51,390 nt of DNA from Syntrophus aciditrophicus (GTDB taxonomy: Bacteria > Desulfobacterota > Syntrophia > Syntrophales > UBA5619): positions 1-51,390 of the forward strand of contig DYTH01000005.1 in assembly GCA_020726025.1 (NCBI GenBank). The letters are read 5' to 3'. The translations under genes were made by a program, and so were the position numbers. The notes below the pieces were generated by a model. That model searched no databases, was not told the origin of the DNA, and worked only from the letters and a program-made list of their open reading frames with translations. Shown one piece after another: positions 37,074 to 47,224 of the stretch (position 1 is its first letter; every line of letters starts with the position of its first letter).

Positions 37074-38741
37074 CTATCTTCCCTTTAACTGCTGGACTTT
37101 TTCTTTGAGTTTTTCGTTTTCGGGGTTCACATGCAGGGCTTTATTGAATATTTCCAATGCCTTTTGAGCTGAACCCCTCTTCAGATACGCCTCGCCCAGA
37201 TGTTCCATAATTGTGGGGTCTTCGGGGAGGAGTTCGGAAGCTTTTGCAAGATGGGGAATCGCTTCTTCAAGCCGGTTCTTTTTAAACAGAACCCAGCCAA
37301 GGGAATCGATCATGTAAGCGTTTCCCGGTTTAATCTGGAGGGCTTTACGGATCAGTTCTTCCGCTTCGTCCAGGTTTATTCCCCGGTCCGCGTACATATA
37401 GCCAATGAAATTCATCGCCTCGGCGTGGTCTTTGTCCAGTTGAAGCGCTTTTCTCATCGCCGAAACGCTTTCGTCGAAGCGTTTTGTTTTTTCATAAAAA
37501 ACTCCGAGGCCGAAGTGAAGATCGACACTGTCAGGCATCGCCCTCAGGCCCTCCTTGAGAGTCTCCTCGGAAGAAGAATAATCTTTTTCGCCTTCGTAAA
37601 GCGAGGCAAGAAAGGCGTACAAGCCGGGGCTTTCTTTTTTGCTGTTGATTGCCGTGCGCAAGGAAGCAATGGCCTGTTTTGTTTTTCCCTGTTTTTTCAG
37701 AATTCCGGCAATTCGAACCTGCATTTCTTCGTACTGGTCAAAATCAGGAGGAATGTTTTTCATGGTTTCGATCGCCTTTTCGAAATTACCTTCTTCTTCG
37801 TAGGCAGAGCTGATCAGCAGGGCCAGTCTGAAGTCGTTCGGCGATTTCTGGTACAGCGGCAACAAGGTATCGAGCGTTTTTCGATGGTTCCCCTGTTCGA
37901 GGTCGATGAGACCTGTCGCGATAAGCGCTTCTCTGTTTTGGGGGTCCAACTTCAAAACCTTCTGAAAAGTTTCGCGGGCGTTATTGTAACTCTGGCGTTG
38001 CATGAAAATATGCCCCAGCTTTACGAGAGCGCGGGCATTGTGAGGTGAAACCTCGGTGATCTTCTGGTAAATCTCGATTGCAAGCGGCATCTTGCCCTGT
38101 GCCTCATAGAGAAGCGCCAAATCAATGAGGACCATTTCCGAATCAGGACGGCTGGAAAGAATGCGTTTGAATTCTGCTTCCGCCTGATCAAACTGCTTCA
38201 GTTCCACCATAATTCTGGCAAGATAAAAGCTGGACATGAAGTTTTCCGGTTCCAGCTTCAGCAGTTTTCGGAAAGACTCTTTCGCTTTGTCAAAGTGTTT
38301 CATTTCGGCCTGGCTTGTCCCCAGGTAGAAAAGCGCCCGGGTGTTATCGGGGTCGTATTGAAGCGCTTTTTGGTACTCGTCCGCGGCCGCTGCGTAATTT
38401 TTTTTGTTCATATGGAAGCCGGCCAGCATCATCCGTATTTCGGTGTCCTCTGGATGGTCCCGAAGAACGTCCCGGCAAAGCGCCATCGCCGTATCCTGAT
38501 TTCCCTTCTGGATATGGAGGAGGGCGAGTTCTTTGACGAGCCAGTAGGCGGAAGAATCAAGCCGAAGCGTTTCTTCCATTTCTTTTATCGCCTCATCGGT
38601 GTTGTCGTTTAATGCCTGCAGCACGCCGAGGCTGTAGTGAAAACCGGCATTCCCGGCCGATGCTGTTAAAGGGAGCGCCGTGGCCACAGAAGAAGCCAGC
38701 AGGAAAAATAGCAGAACAGTTGCAGTAAGAAAATTAATCAT
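37074..38741 (-). CDS. TPR repeat protein
   Basis: 555 aa, signal peptide, many TPR units. Confidence 0.92.
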   Translation of the reverse strand: MINFLTATVLLFFLLASSVATALPLTASAGNAGFHYSLGVLQALNDNTDEAIKEMEETLRLDSSAYWLVKELALLHIQKGNQDTAMALCRDVLRDHPEDTEIRMMLAGFHMNKKNYAAAADEYQKALQYDPDNTRALFYLGTSQAEMKHFDKAKESFRKLLKLEPENFMSSFYLARIMVELKQFDQAEAEFKRILSSRPDSEMVLIDLALLYEAQGKMPLAIEIYQKITEVSPHNARALVKLGHIFMQRQSYNNARETFQKVLKLDPQNREALIATGLIDLEQGNHRKTLDTLLPLYQKSPNDFRLALLISSAYEEEGNFEKAIETMKNIPPDFDQYEEMQVRIAGILKKQGKTKQAIASLRTAINSKKESPGLYAFLASLYEGEKDYSSSEETLKEGLRAMPDSVDLHFGLGVFYEKTKRFDESVSAMRKALQLDKDHAEAMNFIGYMYADRGINLDEAEELIRKALQIKPGNAYMIDSLGWVLFKKNRLEEAIPHLAKASELLPEDPTIMEHLGEAYLKRGSAQKALEIFNKALHVNPENEKLKEKVQQLKGR

Positions 38742-38756
38742 GATGTGAATACCTTT

Positions 38757-39644
38757 TTATTTCGAATTGGTGAGACATTTTTTTACGGAGACAACGTGAA
38801 TCCCCTCTTTATGCCATTCGGGCAGAATATCCTTGATTGCCCGGATCGTGTCTTTGTAGGGGTGGCCAATCAAAAGCAATGGTTTATTATCCCCGTTTGC
38901 CTGATGTCTGGAAACATTGCGAAGGGCTTTTTTTGCCGCCGGGTAACCTTTTTCATGGTCGATGAAAATATCCCTTTCCGCAAAAGGGATGCCAATGTGA
39001 GAGGCGGCTGCCCTTCCTGTCGTGCCGGGAGACGTCCTGCTGTCGATAAAAAACAGGCCCTGCTTTTTGAGCTCCACCATGACCTGTTGCAGCCGTTTTG
39101 CATCCTCCATAAAAAGTGAGCCCATGTGGTTGTTGACCCCGGATGCATAAGGAACGGCGGCCAGATTTTCTTTCAGTTGGCGGACGATCTGCTCTTCATC
39201 CATGCCCGCCATCAGGGCGCCCTTGCCAGGCGACTGTTCGGGATATCCATGGGGTTCCATGGGCTGGTGGAGGAGGATATCCCTGTTTCTTGCATGGAGA
39301 AATGCAATAGCATCGGCGCGATGTGGCGAGAAGGGTAAAACAGAGAAGGCGATCGGGGCCGGAATATCGGCCAAATCGCGCAGCGCCATCATATCAAAGC
39401 CGATATCATCGATGATTACCGCAACCATCCGGAAATGCTTGTTTACATCCTGTACTGAAGGAGCCGGTTTTGCTGCTCTCCGGGTTTTTTCATCTCTGGC
39501 CGGTTTTGCCTGCTGCTGCGTTTCGTGGATTGCTTTATCTCTGGCTTCCTTCTGCTCCGGTGAAGGAAGCCTTTCGAGAAAAAGAAAAACCGCGGCAATG
39601 ATCCCCGCAAGGAGAATAACTTTTAAATAGGGAAAACTCTTCAC
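38757..39644 (-). CDS. Divergent polysaccharide deacetylase family protein
   Basis: MVAVIIDDIGFDMMALRDLADIPAPIAFSVLPFSPH, LLHQPMEPHGYPEQSPGKGALM, GVNNHMGSLF. Confidence 0.88.
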   Translation of the reverse strand: MKSFPYLKVILLAGIIAAVFLFLERLPSPEQKEARDKAIHETQQQAKPARDEKTRRAAKPAPSVQDVNKHFRMVAVIIDDIGFDMMALRDLADIPAPIAFSVLPFSPHRADAIAFLHARNRDILLHQPMEPHGYPEQSPGKGALMAGMDEEQIVRQLKENLAAVPYASGVNNHMGSLFMEDAKRLQQVMVELKKQGLFFIDSRTSPGTTGRAAASHIGIPFAERDIFIDHEKGYPAAKKALRNVSRHQANGDNKPLLLIGHPYKDTIRAIKDILPEWHKEGIHVVSVKKCLTNSK

Positions 39645-39645
39645 G

Positions 39646-40950
39646 TTATTTTTTTTCAGTCAGAATGATCAGCCCTTTCATCAAATCGATTGCACTTTTC
39701 AATTGATTGTCTTTTTCGAGGGTATCTTCTGCCTTCATCTTTTCCTCTTTGCCGTTTTTTTCGGTCGTTGATTTTATGTGCCCTTTCAGGTCTTTTTCCC
39801 TCATGATGTGATTTTTATCGGCGTCTTTTTCCCCGTTTGCTTCCTCGACTCTGGGAGCCTGCTTCACGATGATGTCGGGGGTGATCCCCTCCGCCTGGAT
39901 GGAACGGCCATTGGGCGTGTAGTATTTTGCAGTGGTCAATTTAAGGGCGGAGCCGTCTTCAAGGGGGATGACGGTCTGAACGGATCCTTTCCCGAAGGTC
40001 TGTGTTCCCATGATGACCGCCCGTTTGTTGTCCTGAAGGGCGCCGGAGACGATCTCCGAGGCGCTTGCCGTTCCCTCGTTCACCAGGATGATGATCGGGC
40101 AGAGGGGCTCGTTGCCGTCGTCCCTGGCCACGGACTTGCTCTCCATATTTTTGGAACGTCCCCGCGTTGAAACGATAGCGCCTTTTTTCAAAAAGAGATC
40201 CGAAACCTCAATGGACTGGTTGAGCAAACCACCGGGATTATTGCGCATATCTATGATGATGCCCGCCAGGGGTTTGTCTTTCGGGTTTATTTCCTTAAGG
40301 GCCTTTTCCAGGTCGTCGCCGGTGTGTTCCTGAAAAGAGGCGATTCGCAAATAGCCGATATTTCCATTGTAAATCTTTGATTTTACGCTTTTTACAACGA
40401 TAATGTCTCTGGTGATCTCGATATCGATCGGTTTGGAGAGCCCCTCGCGCACAATGGTTATTGTAACCCTGGTTCCCTTCGCACCGCGGAGTTTCTTGAC
40501 TGCCTCCATGATCGTGATGTCTTTTGTCGAATTGCCGTCGATCTTGATGATCTGATCCGCCGCCTTGACGCCTGCCTTGCAGGCGGGTGTATCCTCAATG
40601 GGAGAGACGACCGTAAGGACGTCCTTAACAAGCGTTATTTCAATTCCCACCCCTCCGAAACTGCCGCGTGTTTCAACCTCGAGTTCCTTGTACATCTCCT
40701 GCGTCATGTAGGCGCTGTGCGGGTCAAGGGATTTTATCATCCCGTTGATGGCCCCTTCGATGAGCTTGTCGGAGGAAACGGGCTCGACGTAGTTCTTTCC
40801 CACCATGTCAAGGATTTCGTTAAATGTTCTTAGACTCTTGTAGGTCCCGCGGTCAATGGCTGAAACCTGGCGGTCGCCGTAGGGACCGATCAGCATCATA
40901 AGCAGAAGTATCGTAAAAAAAGAGGTCCGTTTGCTGAATATGTTTTTCAT
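39646..40950 (-). CDS. ctpA: C-terminal processing peptidase, S41 family
   Basis: PDZ domain, DMRNNPGGLLNQSIEVSDLFL, NEGTASASEIVSGALQDNKRAVIMGTQTFGKGSVQT. Confidence 0.93.
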   Translation of the reverse strand: MKNIFSKRTSFFTILLLMMLIGPYGDRQVSAIDRGTYKSLRTFNEILDMVGKNYVEPVSSDKLIEGAINGMIKSLDPHSAYMTQEMYKELEVETRGSFGGVGIEITLVKDVLTVVSPIEDTPACKAGVKAADQIIKIDGNSTKDITIMEAVKKLRGAKGTRVTITIVREGLSKPIDIEITRDIIVVKSVKSKIYNGNIGYLRIASFQEHTGDDLEKALKEINPKDKPLAGIIIDMRNNPGGLLNQSIEVSDLFLKKGAIVSTRGRSKNMESKSVARDDGNEPLCPIIILVNEGTASASEIVSGALQDNKRAVIMGTQTFGKGSVQTVIPLEDGSALKLTTAKYYTPNGRSIQAEGITPDIIVKQAPRVEEANGEKDADKNHIMREKDLKGHIKSTTEKNGKEEKMKAEDTLEKDNQLKSAIDLMKGLIILTEKK

Positions 40951-41070
40951 CCATCATCCTCCGTCTGGAATTGTTCTCAAATAAAGCTTGGAAACGATAC
41001 CATCATTCATGGAAATATTACTACAGTTTTTTTCCCGAGGGCGCGTATCGACCCCAACATTTCCGATTTT

Positions 41071-42432
41071 CTAATCCTCAATGCCTTTTCGCAGGTTGTG
41101 CTTGATCATTTTCAGTTGGAGACCCTTGCGGCTGAGACCGAGTTTTTGCGCTGTTTTTGTCACGTTGCCGTCACACTCTTCAAGGCAGCGGGTAACAATC
41201 TGTTTTTCCATTTCCTCCATATGCGTTTTCAATACATCCTGAAGCGGCTCCATCTCATGGGAACTACCCGATATTTCCGGAGGTATCAAATCGGAGGTGA
41301 TGACCGGACCATCCGCCAGAAGCGCCACCCTTTCCATCAGGTGTTCCAGCTCACGTATATTCCCCGGCCAACTGTAAGCCATCAGAAAATCGCGGACATC
41401 GGGCGCCAGTCCGAGGTGGTTCTTGCCGAGTTTACTGCTTGATTTATCGAGGAAATAGTCGGCCAGAAGAAGGATATCATCTTCCCTTTCCCGCAGAGGC
41501 GGCAGGTGTATCGGAAAGACGTTCAGACGGTAGAACAGATCTTCACGGAATCGTCCCTCCCGTATCTCATCGGGAAGGTTTTTATTTGTGGCCGTTATCA
41601 GACGGACATCAACGGATATCGTCTTCAGGCCGCCGACCCGCTCGAAGCTCTGATCCTGTATAGCCTGAAGAAGCTTCGCCTGGACTTCCCTGGGTATTTC
41701 ACCAACCTCGTCGAGAAAGAGGGTCCCCTTGTGAGCCAGCTCAAATCTGCCCGGTTTGGTGTTCAGGGCGCCGGTGAACGCCCCCTTTTCGTAACCGAAA
41801 AACTCGCTTTCCACCAGATTCTGCGCGATGGCGGCGCAGTTGATTTTTATGAACGACTGTTTGCTGCGGCTGCTTCCGGCATGCAGGGCCCGGGCGATAA
41901 GTTCCTTGCCGGTTCCTGTTTCGCCTGTTATCAATACAGCGGTATCCGTCGGCGACACTTTCTGCACGATTTTGAGGATTTCAAAGATGCGGCTGCTGTT
42001 GCCTATAATGGGATGCTGTTCTTTTTCTCCCTTGGGGACGGGGGGGATGTTGTTTTCGAGGCGCCGTGCCTTGAGGGCCTTTGCAATGATTGTTTTTAGT
42101 TCATCCTGTTCAAAAGGCTTGGTAATGTAGTCAAATGCGCCGTTTTTCAGGGCATCGACGGCGCTGGAAACGGTGCCATAGGCGGTCAGGATAATAACCG
42201 GAATGGAGCTGTCGTATTCGATGATCTTCTGTAGAAGCCCCATCCCGTCAAGCCCGGGCATTTTCAGGTCTGTGGCGACAACAGAAATTAGGATTTTCTT
42301 TATGATTTCGAATGCTTCGACACCGTTTGCCGCGGTCATGACTTCATGACCCTCTTTTTTGAGCATGGCCGCGAGGACAAGCCGCATATTCAGTTCGTCG
42401 TCAACGACGAGAATTTTTTCCTTTTCAATCAC
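41071..42432 (-). CDS. Sigma54-dependent NtrC-family response regulator
   Basis: Receiver domain (VVDDELNMR...DLKMPG...TAYG...KPF), AAA+ with GETGTGKELIARALH and YEKGAFTGAL, C-terminal Fis-type HTH. Confidence 0.95.
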   Translation of the reverse strand: MIEKEKILVVDDELNMRLVLAAMLKKEGHEVMTAANGVEAFEIIKKILISVVATDLKMPGLDGMGLLQKIIEYDSSIPVIILTAYGTVSSAVDALKNGAFDYITKPFEQDELKTIIAKALKARRLENNIPPVPKGEKEQHPIIGNSSRIFEILKIVQKVSPTDTAVLITGETGTGKELIARALHAGSSRSKQSFIKINCAAIAQNLVESEFFGYEKGAFTGALNTKPGRFELAHKGTLFLDEVGEIPREVQAKLLQAIQDQSFERVGGLKTISVDVRLITATNKNLPDEIREGRFREDLFYRLNVFPIHLPPLREREDDILLLADYFLDKSSSKLGKNHLGLAPDVRDFLMAYSWPGNIRELEHLMERVALLADGPVITSDLIPPEISGSSHEMEPLQDVLKTHMEEMEKQIVTRCLEECDGNVTKTAQKLGLSRKGLQLKMIKHNLRKGIED

Positions 42433-42514
42433 GGACTGTCTGTTTCCCCCTTAAGGATAATGAATGCAAGTGGTTTACTGCCGGGCGTTTTATTTTGGAT
42501 CATGGAGAAAATCC

Positions 42515-44008
42515 TCAGTGGGAGGTTTCCAGGCGAATGTAGAAGATTGTTCCCTTACCCGGTATGGATTTGACCCGTATTTTTCCGCCATGGTTCGTAA
42601 TGATGCGTCTGCATATGGCCAGCCCCAGCCCTGTACCCCTTTCCCGGGTGGTGAAAAAAGGGGTGAATATCTGCTTGATAACATCCCTTGGGATTCCCCG
42701 GCCGGTGTCTCGAATCGAAATACCTGCCGCATCGCCGGATCCACCTGTAATACTGGTCGTTCTTACCGTCAGAGTTCCCCCCTCCGGCATCGCTTCGATC
42801 GCGTTGAGCGCTATGTTCATGATAACGCGGTGAATCTGCTCCTGATCCATGGGCACCAGCGGCAGATGGGGGTGAAGCTCCATCTGTATATGGATGTGCG
42901 GTCCTATTTTGCTGGCTTCGAGAAGGGCGATCGTCTTTTCGATCACACTGTTGATGGAGGCGGGCCGCAAATCCATCTGATAGGGGCGGGCGTAGTCAAG
43001 AAACTGTGAAACGACCCGGTTGAGACGGTTGGCTTCTTCGGTTATGACTTCAAGAAGCCTGCGCTGCTCTTCCTGCTCAATTTCGGTGAGGAGGTACTGA
43101 GCTGCTCCTTTAATCGAACCAAGAGGATTGCGGATTTCATGGGCCAGCACCGGGGCCATCTGTTCGAGTAGAATGGCTTTCTCTCTTTCCAGTTTTTCGT
43201 CGAGATCGAATGGAGAGGTGAAGACATCCTTGATATCGGGATAAAAACTCTTCAGCAGCCTTTTGAGAATTACCTGGAATGGGCCAATTGCGATAATGAT
43301 GAGAAAGGAGACCATGAATACCAGGGTAAAGGAGAGTTCTGGCCCCTTTCCGAAAAAACCGGTGACGAGGTAGAAAAAAAGTGTTGTGAACATGGCGACA
43401 ATCAAAATGACCAGGGCGCGGGTCATGAAATCCTGAAGTTCAGTAAGATGGGAGTGGGTAATCATGATGAGAATAAAGTAAAGCATGGCGGATACGACGA
43501 TGCTGAACAGAGGAGGAATGCTCGAAGAGGCAATGGCGGCAGTGCCGGCAATGATGAGATAAAAAAGGCGTTTTTTCTCATTTCCGGATGTGTTGCTTCG
43601 TAAACGGAATATCAGGGAAAAATAGCAGGCAAGTAAAACGATGTCGGCATAAATGTATGCGAATCGCGTTGTGTTTTCCCACTGGAGCGCCGGGGTGAAG
43701 AGGATAAGGGCGAACAGAACGCTCAAAAGAGCCGTTGAGCGGATATCCCTTTTCTTCAGCAGAGACTGCCCCTTGCAGAAATCACGGCTGAAGCTTATCG
43801 CCAAAGGCGGAATGGCCAGCAATCCCGTCAGCTCAAGAAAGAGGGGAATGCGAGAGTCAAGAAGGGTTGCGGTAAAAACGCCGCCTTCATGAAACGCAAT
43901 GGACAGACAAAGCGCGGCAAAGGATATATGGAGCGGCTCTCTTTTTTTCCCAATTACCAGAGTGGCGGAGACGGTGATTGAAACCGCCATCAGCATGAAT
44001 ACTTCCAT
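42515..44008 (-). CDS. Membrane histidine kinase (NtrB-like), partner of the NtrC-type regulator
   Basis: Multi-TM N-terminus, H-box LAHEIRNPLGSIKGAAQYL, N/G boxes DTGRGIPRDV, TTRERGTGLGLAICRRI. Confidence 0.93.
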   Translation of the reverse strand: MEVFMLMAVSITVSATLVIGKKREPLHISFAALCLSIAFHEGGVFTATLLDSRIPLFLELTGLLAIPPLAISFSRDFCKGQSLLKKRDIRSTALLSVLFALILFTPALQWENTTRFAYIYADIVLLACYFSLIFRLRSNTSGNEKKRLFYLIIAGTAAIASSSIPPLFSIVVSAMLYFILIMITHSHLTELQDFMTRALVILIVAMFTTLFFYLVTGFFGKGPELSFTLVFMVSFLIIIAIGPFQVILKRLLKSFYPDIKDVFTSPFDLDEKLEREKAILLEQMAPVLAHEIRNPLGSIKGAAQYLLTEIEQEEQRRLLEVITEEANRLNRVVSQFLDYARPYQMDLRPASINSVIEKTIALLEASKIGPHIHIQMELHPHLPLVPMDQEQIHRVIMNIALNAIEAMPEGGTLTVRTTSITGGSGDAAGISIRDTGRGIPRDVIKQIFTPFFTTRERGTGLGLAICRRIITNHGGKIRVKSIPGKGTIFYIRLETSH

Positions 44009-44100
44009 AGCGAATCATTCCCTTAATTTTGAAAGAGCATACCTTAATCCGGGAGGTATCGTCAAGGCATCCGGTTTGTTTGATTGCGGGATTGAAAGCG

Positions 44101-44138
44101 TCCTTCCCGGTGTGTAGTAAACTTCGCACCGGGAAGGA
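44101..44138. promoter_or_regulatory. Candidate upstream activator site: perfect 12-bp inverted repeat with 14-nt spacer
   Basis: TCCTTCCCGGTG-N14-CACCGGGAAGGA between the divergent kinase and FAS operon. Confidence 0.55.
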
Positions 44139-44310
44139 TTCTACGCAGGGAAATAGACATTTGATGTTTGCAGCAATCAGGCGGTTTATCGATGGAAACG
44201 AAATCTCAATGCCTTGTGTATTGTCATACGCATGGAAATGATGAGGTTTCTTTCTAATTTTCCGGGGGAGATAAAAAAAGCCGGGCAGCGGTTTATATCA
44301 GTTTATGTTT

Positions 44311-44326
44311 TGGCATGCATGATGCT
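44311..44326 (+). promoter_or_regulatory. Candidate sigma54 (-24/-12) promoter of the FAS-like operon
   Basis: TGGCATGcatgATGCT versus consensus TGGCACG-N4-TTGCW; GG and GC elements correctly spaced. Confidence 0.65.
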
Positions 44327-44405
44327 TATAATGCGGCGCAGTTAGCCCTGTAGAACGCACAGGTCAGGCGACTGCATAAAATTAAATACGAAAAAAGGGG
44401 TTCTC

Positions 44406-45605
44406 ATGGATTTCAATCTTAATGATGAAGAGAAGCAGTATCTTGACACGGTGCGCAGGTTTGTCGCACGGGAAATCACCCCGCATGTGCTCAATCTTGA
44501 TAAGGGGCATGTCTTTCCCTTTGAAATTATCCGCAAGGCGTGGGAACTCGGCGTCATGAACCTTTCGGTTCCGGAGAATGTCAAGGGGTATCGCATTGAT
44601 GCGATATCTTCCGCGCTGATCATCCGGGAGCTTTCCTACGGAGACAGCGGGATCGCGACCTCTTCCATGTGCAACGATCTGGCCAATATCGTGGTTGCCA
44701 TGCACGGCAGCGACGAGCAGCAGAAGCGATTTCTTAATCCCTTTGTTAATCAGGCGCTTCTGGCCTCTTTCTGTCTGACGGAGCCGAATGCCGGCTCCGA
44801 CAATGCAAGCATGACCACACTCATGCGCAAGGGCAACGACGGCAAGTATGTCCTGAACGGCGCAAAATGTTTCATCACCAACGCCTCCTACGCCTCCCAG
44901 TTTACCGTTTTTTGCAAGGTCGGAAAGCCGACCTCGCCATTTATGGCCTGCGTGATCATCCCCTCACTGGCGCTGGAGCCGGAAACCGCCGAGCTTGATC
45001 CCCATTCCGCCCGCGAGATTCCGCTTCCGGAAGGGGGGAGGATCATTACCGGAAAGCCCGAGGACAAGCTGGGGCAGCGCCTCTCGAACACGGCGACGGT
45101 CACCTTTGAAGACGTGCCCGTGGATGATTCCCAGATTATCGGCGACAGACGTCTCGGCTTCCAGTACATAACCGATGTTCTGGATTATGCCCGCCCGATG
45201 GTGGCTGCAATCGGGGTTGGCCTGGCGCGTCGCGCCCTGGACGTCACCCTTGCCTACACACGAGAGCGCCGCCAGTTCGGCGAGCGCATCTGCGACATGC
45301 CTGTAGCCCGCGAGACGCTGGTTGCCATGTGGAAAAAGGTCGAGCTTGCGGATATGGCGCTGATGAAGGCCGCCTTCATGATCGAAGATGGTTCTCCCGA
45401 ACAGGGCATGTACGCGTCGCTCGCGAAGAACCTGGCTGCCGAGGCCGCCATATTCTGCGCCACGGAGGGGCTTCATCTCCACGGCGGCTACGGCTTCATG
45501 GCGGAGTACGAGATATCCAAGCTGCTGCGCGACGCCCAGATCATCGACATTTACGAGGGCACCCGCGAGGTTCAGAATATGATCATCGGCAGGGAGCTGA
45601 TCTGA
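44406..45605 (+). CDS. Acyl-CoA dehydrogenase family protein
   Basis: ACAD motifs LTEPNAGSD, ARRALDVTLAYTRERRQFG, LHGGYGFMAEYEISKLLRDAQIIDIYEGTREVQNMIIGREL; catalytic-type Glu in YEGT present. Confidence 0.92.
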   Translation: MDFNLNDEEKQYLDTVRRFVAREITPHVLNLDKGHVFPFEIIRKAWELGVMNLSVPENVKGYRIDAISSALIIRELSYGDSGIATSSMCNDLANIVVAMHGSDEQQKRFLNPFVNQALLASFCLTEPNAGSDNASMTTLMRKGNDGKYVLNGAKCFITNASYASQFTVFCKVGKPTSPFMACVIIPSLALEPETAELDPHSAREIPLPEGGRIITGKPEDKLGQRLSNTATVTFEDVPVDDSQIIGDRRLGFQYITDVLDYARPMVAAIGVGLARRALDVTLAYTRERRQFGERICDMPVARETLVAMWKKVELADMALMKAAFMIEDGSPEQGMYASLAKNLAAEAAIFCATEGLHLHGGYGFMAEYEISKLLRDAQIIDIYEGTREVQNMIIGRELI

Positions 45606-46588
45606 TGCTCTATCTCCACGGCATCGGCCACTTTCATCCGGAAAATGTGATGAACAACCGGTTTTTTGAAGACCTGGACATCGGAACGGATGAAGAGTGG
45701 ATACTCGAAAGAGTGGGCATCAGGGAAAGACGGACGGTGATGTCTCTTGATTACATCGTTCAGACAAAGAACCGCGATCCCCGGGGGGCGAACGAGGCGA
45801 GCATTTATACCAACGCTCAAACGGGATGCTATGCCGCGAAAATGGCAATGGAACGAGCAGACGTTACGCCGAAGGACATCGGCCTGGTAATCTCCGGCTG
45901 CTGCGCCCCGTCTTTTTCGACGCCGGCCGACGCGGCTGTCATCGCTGCCGAACTTGGGATCGACGCCCCCTGTTTTGATTTGAACTCGGCCTGCACGACC
46001 TTCGGCATGCACGTCGATTTTGTGAGCCGGATGGCGCCGGAAAGAATGCCGCGGTTCATTCTCATCGTACAGCCGGAGAACATTACCCGGGCGATGGATT
46101 TCAGCGACCGTTCCAACTGTGTTCTTTTCGGCGACGGGACGACGGCGGCGGTTCTTTCGGCAACCGTTCCATCGCGATACGCCTTTACCATGGCGCATTC
46201 CTCGACAAAAACAGTCGCGTGGGACAAGGTGATGATTATCAATGGTCACTTTCGTCAGGATGGTCATGCCGTTCAGGGATTTGCGATCCGCAGCATGACC
46301 GATGCAGTCAGAAAGTTCCAGAAGCTTCCGGATCTGACGGAAAACAGAAGGTTTCTTTTTGTAGGCCATCAGGCGAATCTGCTGGCTCTGCGCACCGTCT
46401 GCGAACGCGCGGAAATACCGGATGATCATCACTGGTACAATGTGGATTCACTGGGAAACACCGGCTGTGCCGGCGCACCGGGCGTGCTGAGCGCCCACTG
46501 GGATGACTTCAGAAGCGGCGACCGTGTGGCAATCTGTCTTGTCGGTGCGGGCCTTACCACCGTGCAGCTTCTTCTCGAAGTTCAGTAA
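45605..46588 (+). CDS. 3-oxoacyl-ACP synthase III (KAS III)-like
   Basis: Cys NSACTTFG, His GHQANLLAL, Asn NTGCAGAP; TGATG overlap with the upstream gene. Confidence 0.9.
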   Translation: MLYLHGIGHFHPENVMNNRFFEDLDIGTDEEWILERVGIRERRTVMSLDYIVQTKNRDPRGANEASIYTNAQTGCYAAKMAMERADVTPKDIGLVISGCCAPSFSTPADAAVIAAELGIDAPCFDLNSACTTFGMHVDFVSRMAPERMPRFILIVQPENITRAMDFSDRSNCVLFGDGTTAAVLSATVPSRYAFTMAHSSTKTVAWDKVMIINGHFRQDGHAVQGFAIRSMTDAVRKFQKLPDLTENRRFLFVGHQANLLALRTVCERAEIPDDHHWYNVDSLGNTGCAGAPGVLSAHWDDFRSGDRVAICLVGAGLTTVQLLLEVQ

Positions 46589-46621
46589 GGGCGCGCTTTT
46601 TTATAGAAGGAAGAAAAATAA

Positions 46622-47212
46622 ATGACATACGAAGAATTTCAGAAGGCCGCGCGTTTCAATCAGGAAGAGATCATTGCCTTCGCCTACGGGAAGCTCGTTG
46701 ATGATCCCCCGGAATCATTTCTGGCGCGTCTTCCGGCGCCGCCCTTTCTGATGCTCGACAGAATTCTCGAGATCACCGCAAGCGGCGCCAGGGGAATGAT
46801 CATCGCCGAGCAGGATATCAGACTTGATGCGTGGTATTTCCAGTGCCACATGCCGGGTGACCCGGTTCAGCCGGGCTGTCTCGGTGTCGATGCAATCTGG
46901 CAGCTTTTGGGATTTTACTGCGTCTGGCGCGGGGCGCTGGGTTCCGGTCGGGCGCTCGGCTGCGGCGAGGTTGCATTCAGCGGACAGATCAGGCCCTACA
47001 ACCGGACCGTTCGGTACGAAGTTGACGTGAGGCGCCTGACGCACCTGAAAGACTCCGGTTCGACGATTGCCATCGGCGAGGGGAGGATACGCGTTGACGG
47101 GGAGGAGATTGCCGAGGTGCACGGGGCGCGTTCCGGCGTATTCAGGAACATAGCCTATCAGGACTACCCGCGCCGGTCGGCCCATTCGGTCGGCGGAAAG
47201 ATGGAACAATAA
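46622..47212 (+). CDS. FabA-like beta-hydroxyacyl-ACP dehydratase
   Basis: FLMLDRILEI, WYFQCHMPGDPVQPGCLGVDAIWQLLGFY, RALGCGEVAFSGQI. Confidence 0.9.
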   Translation: MTYEEFQKAARFNQEEIIAFAYGKLVDDPPESFLARLPAPPFLMLDRILEITASGARGMIIAEQDIRLDAWYFQCHMPGDPVQPGCLGVDAIWQLLGFYCVWRGALGSGRALGCGEVAFSGQIRPYNRTVRYEVDVRRLTHLKDSGSTIAIGEGRIRVDGEEIAEVHGARSGVFRNIAYQDYPRRSAHSVGGKMEQ

Positions 47213-47224
47213 CAGGGGAAAAAA

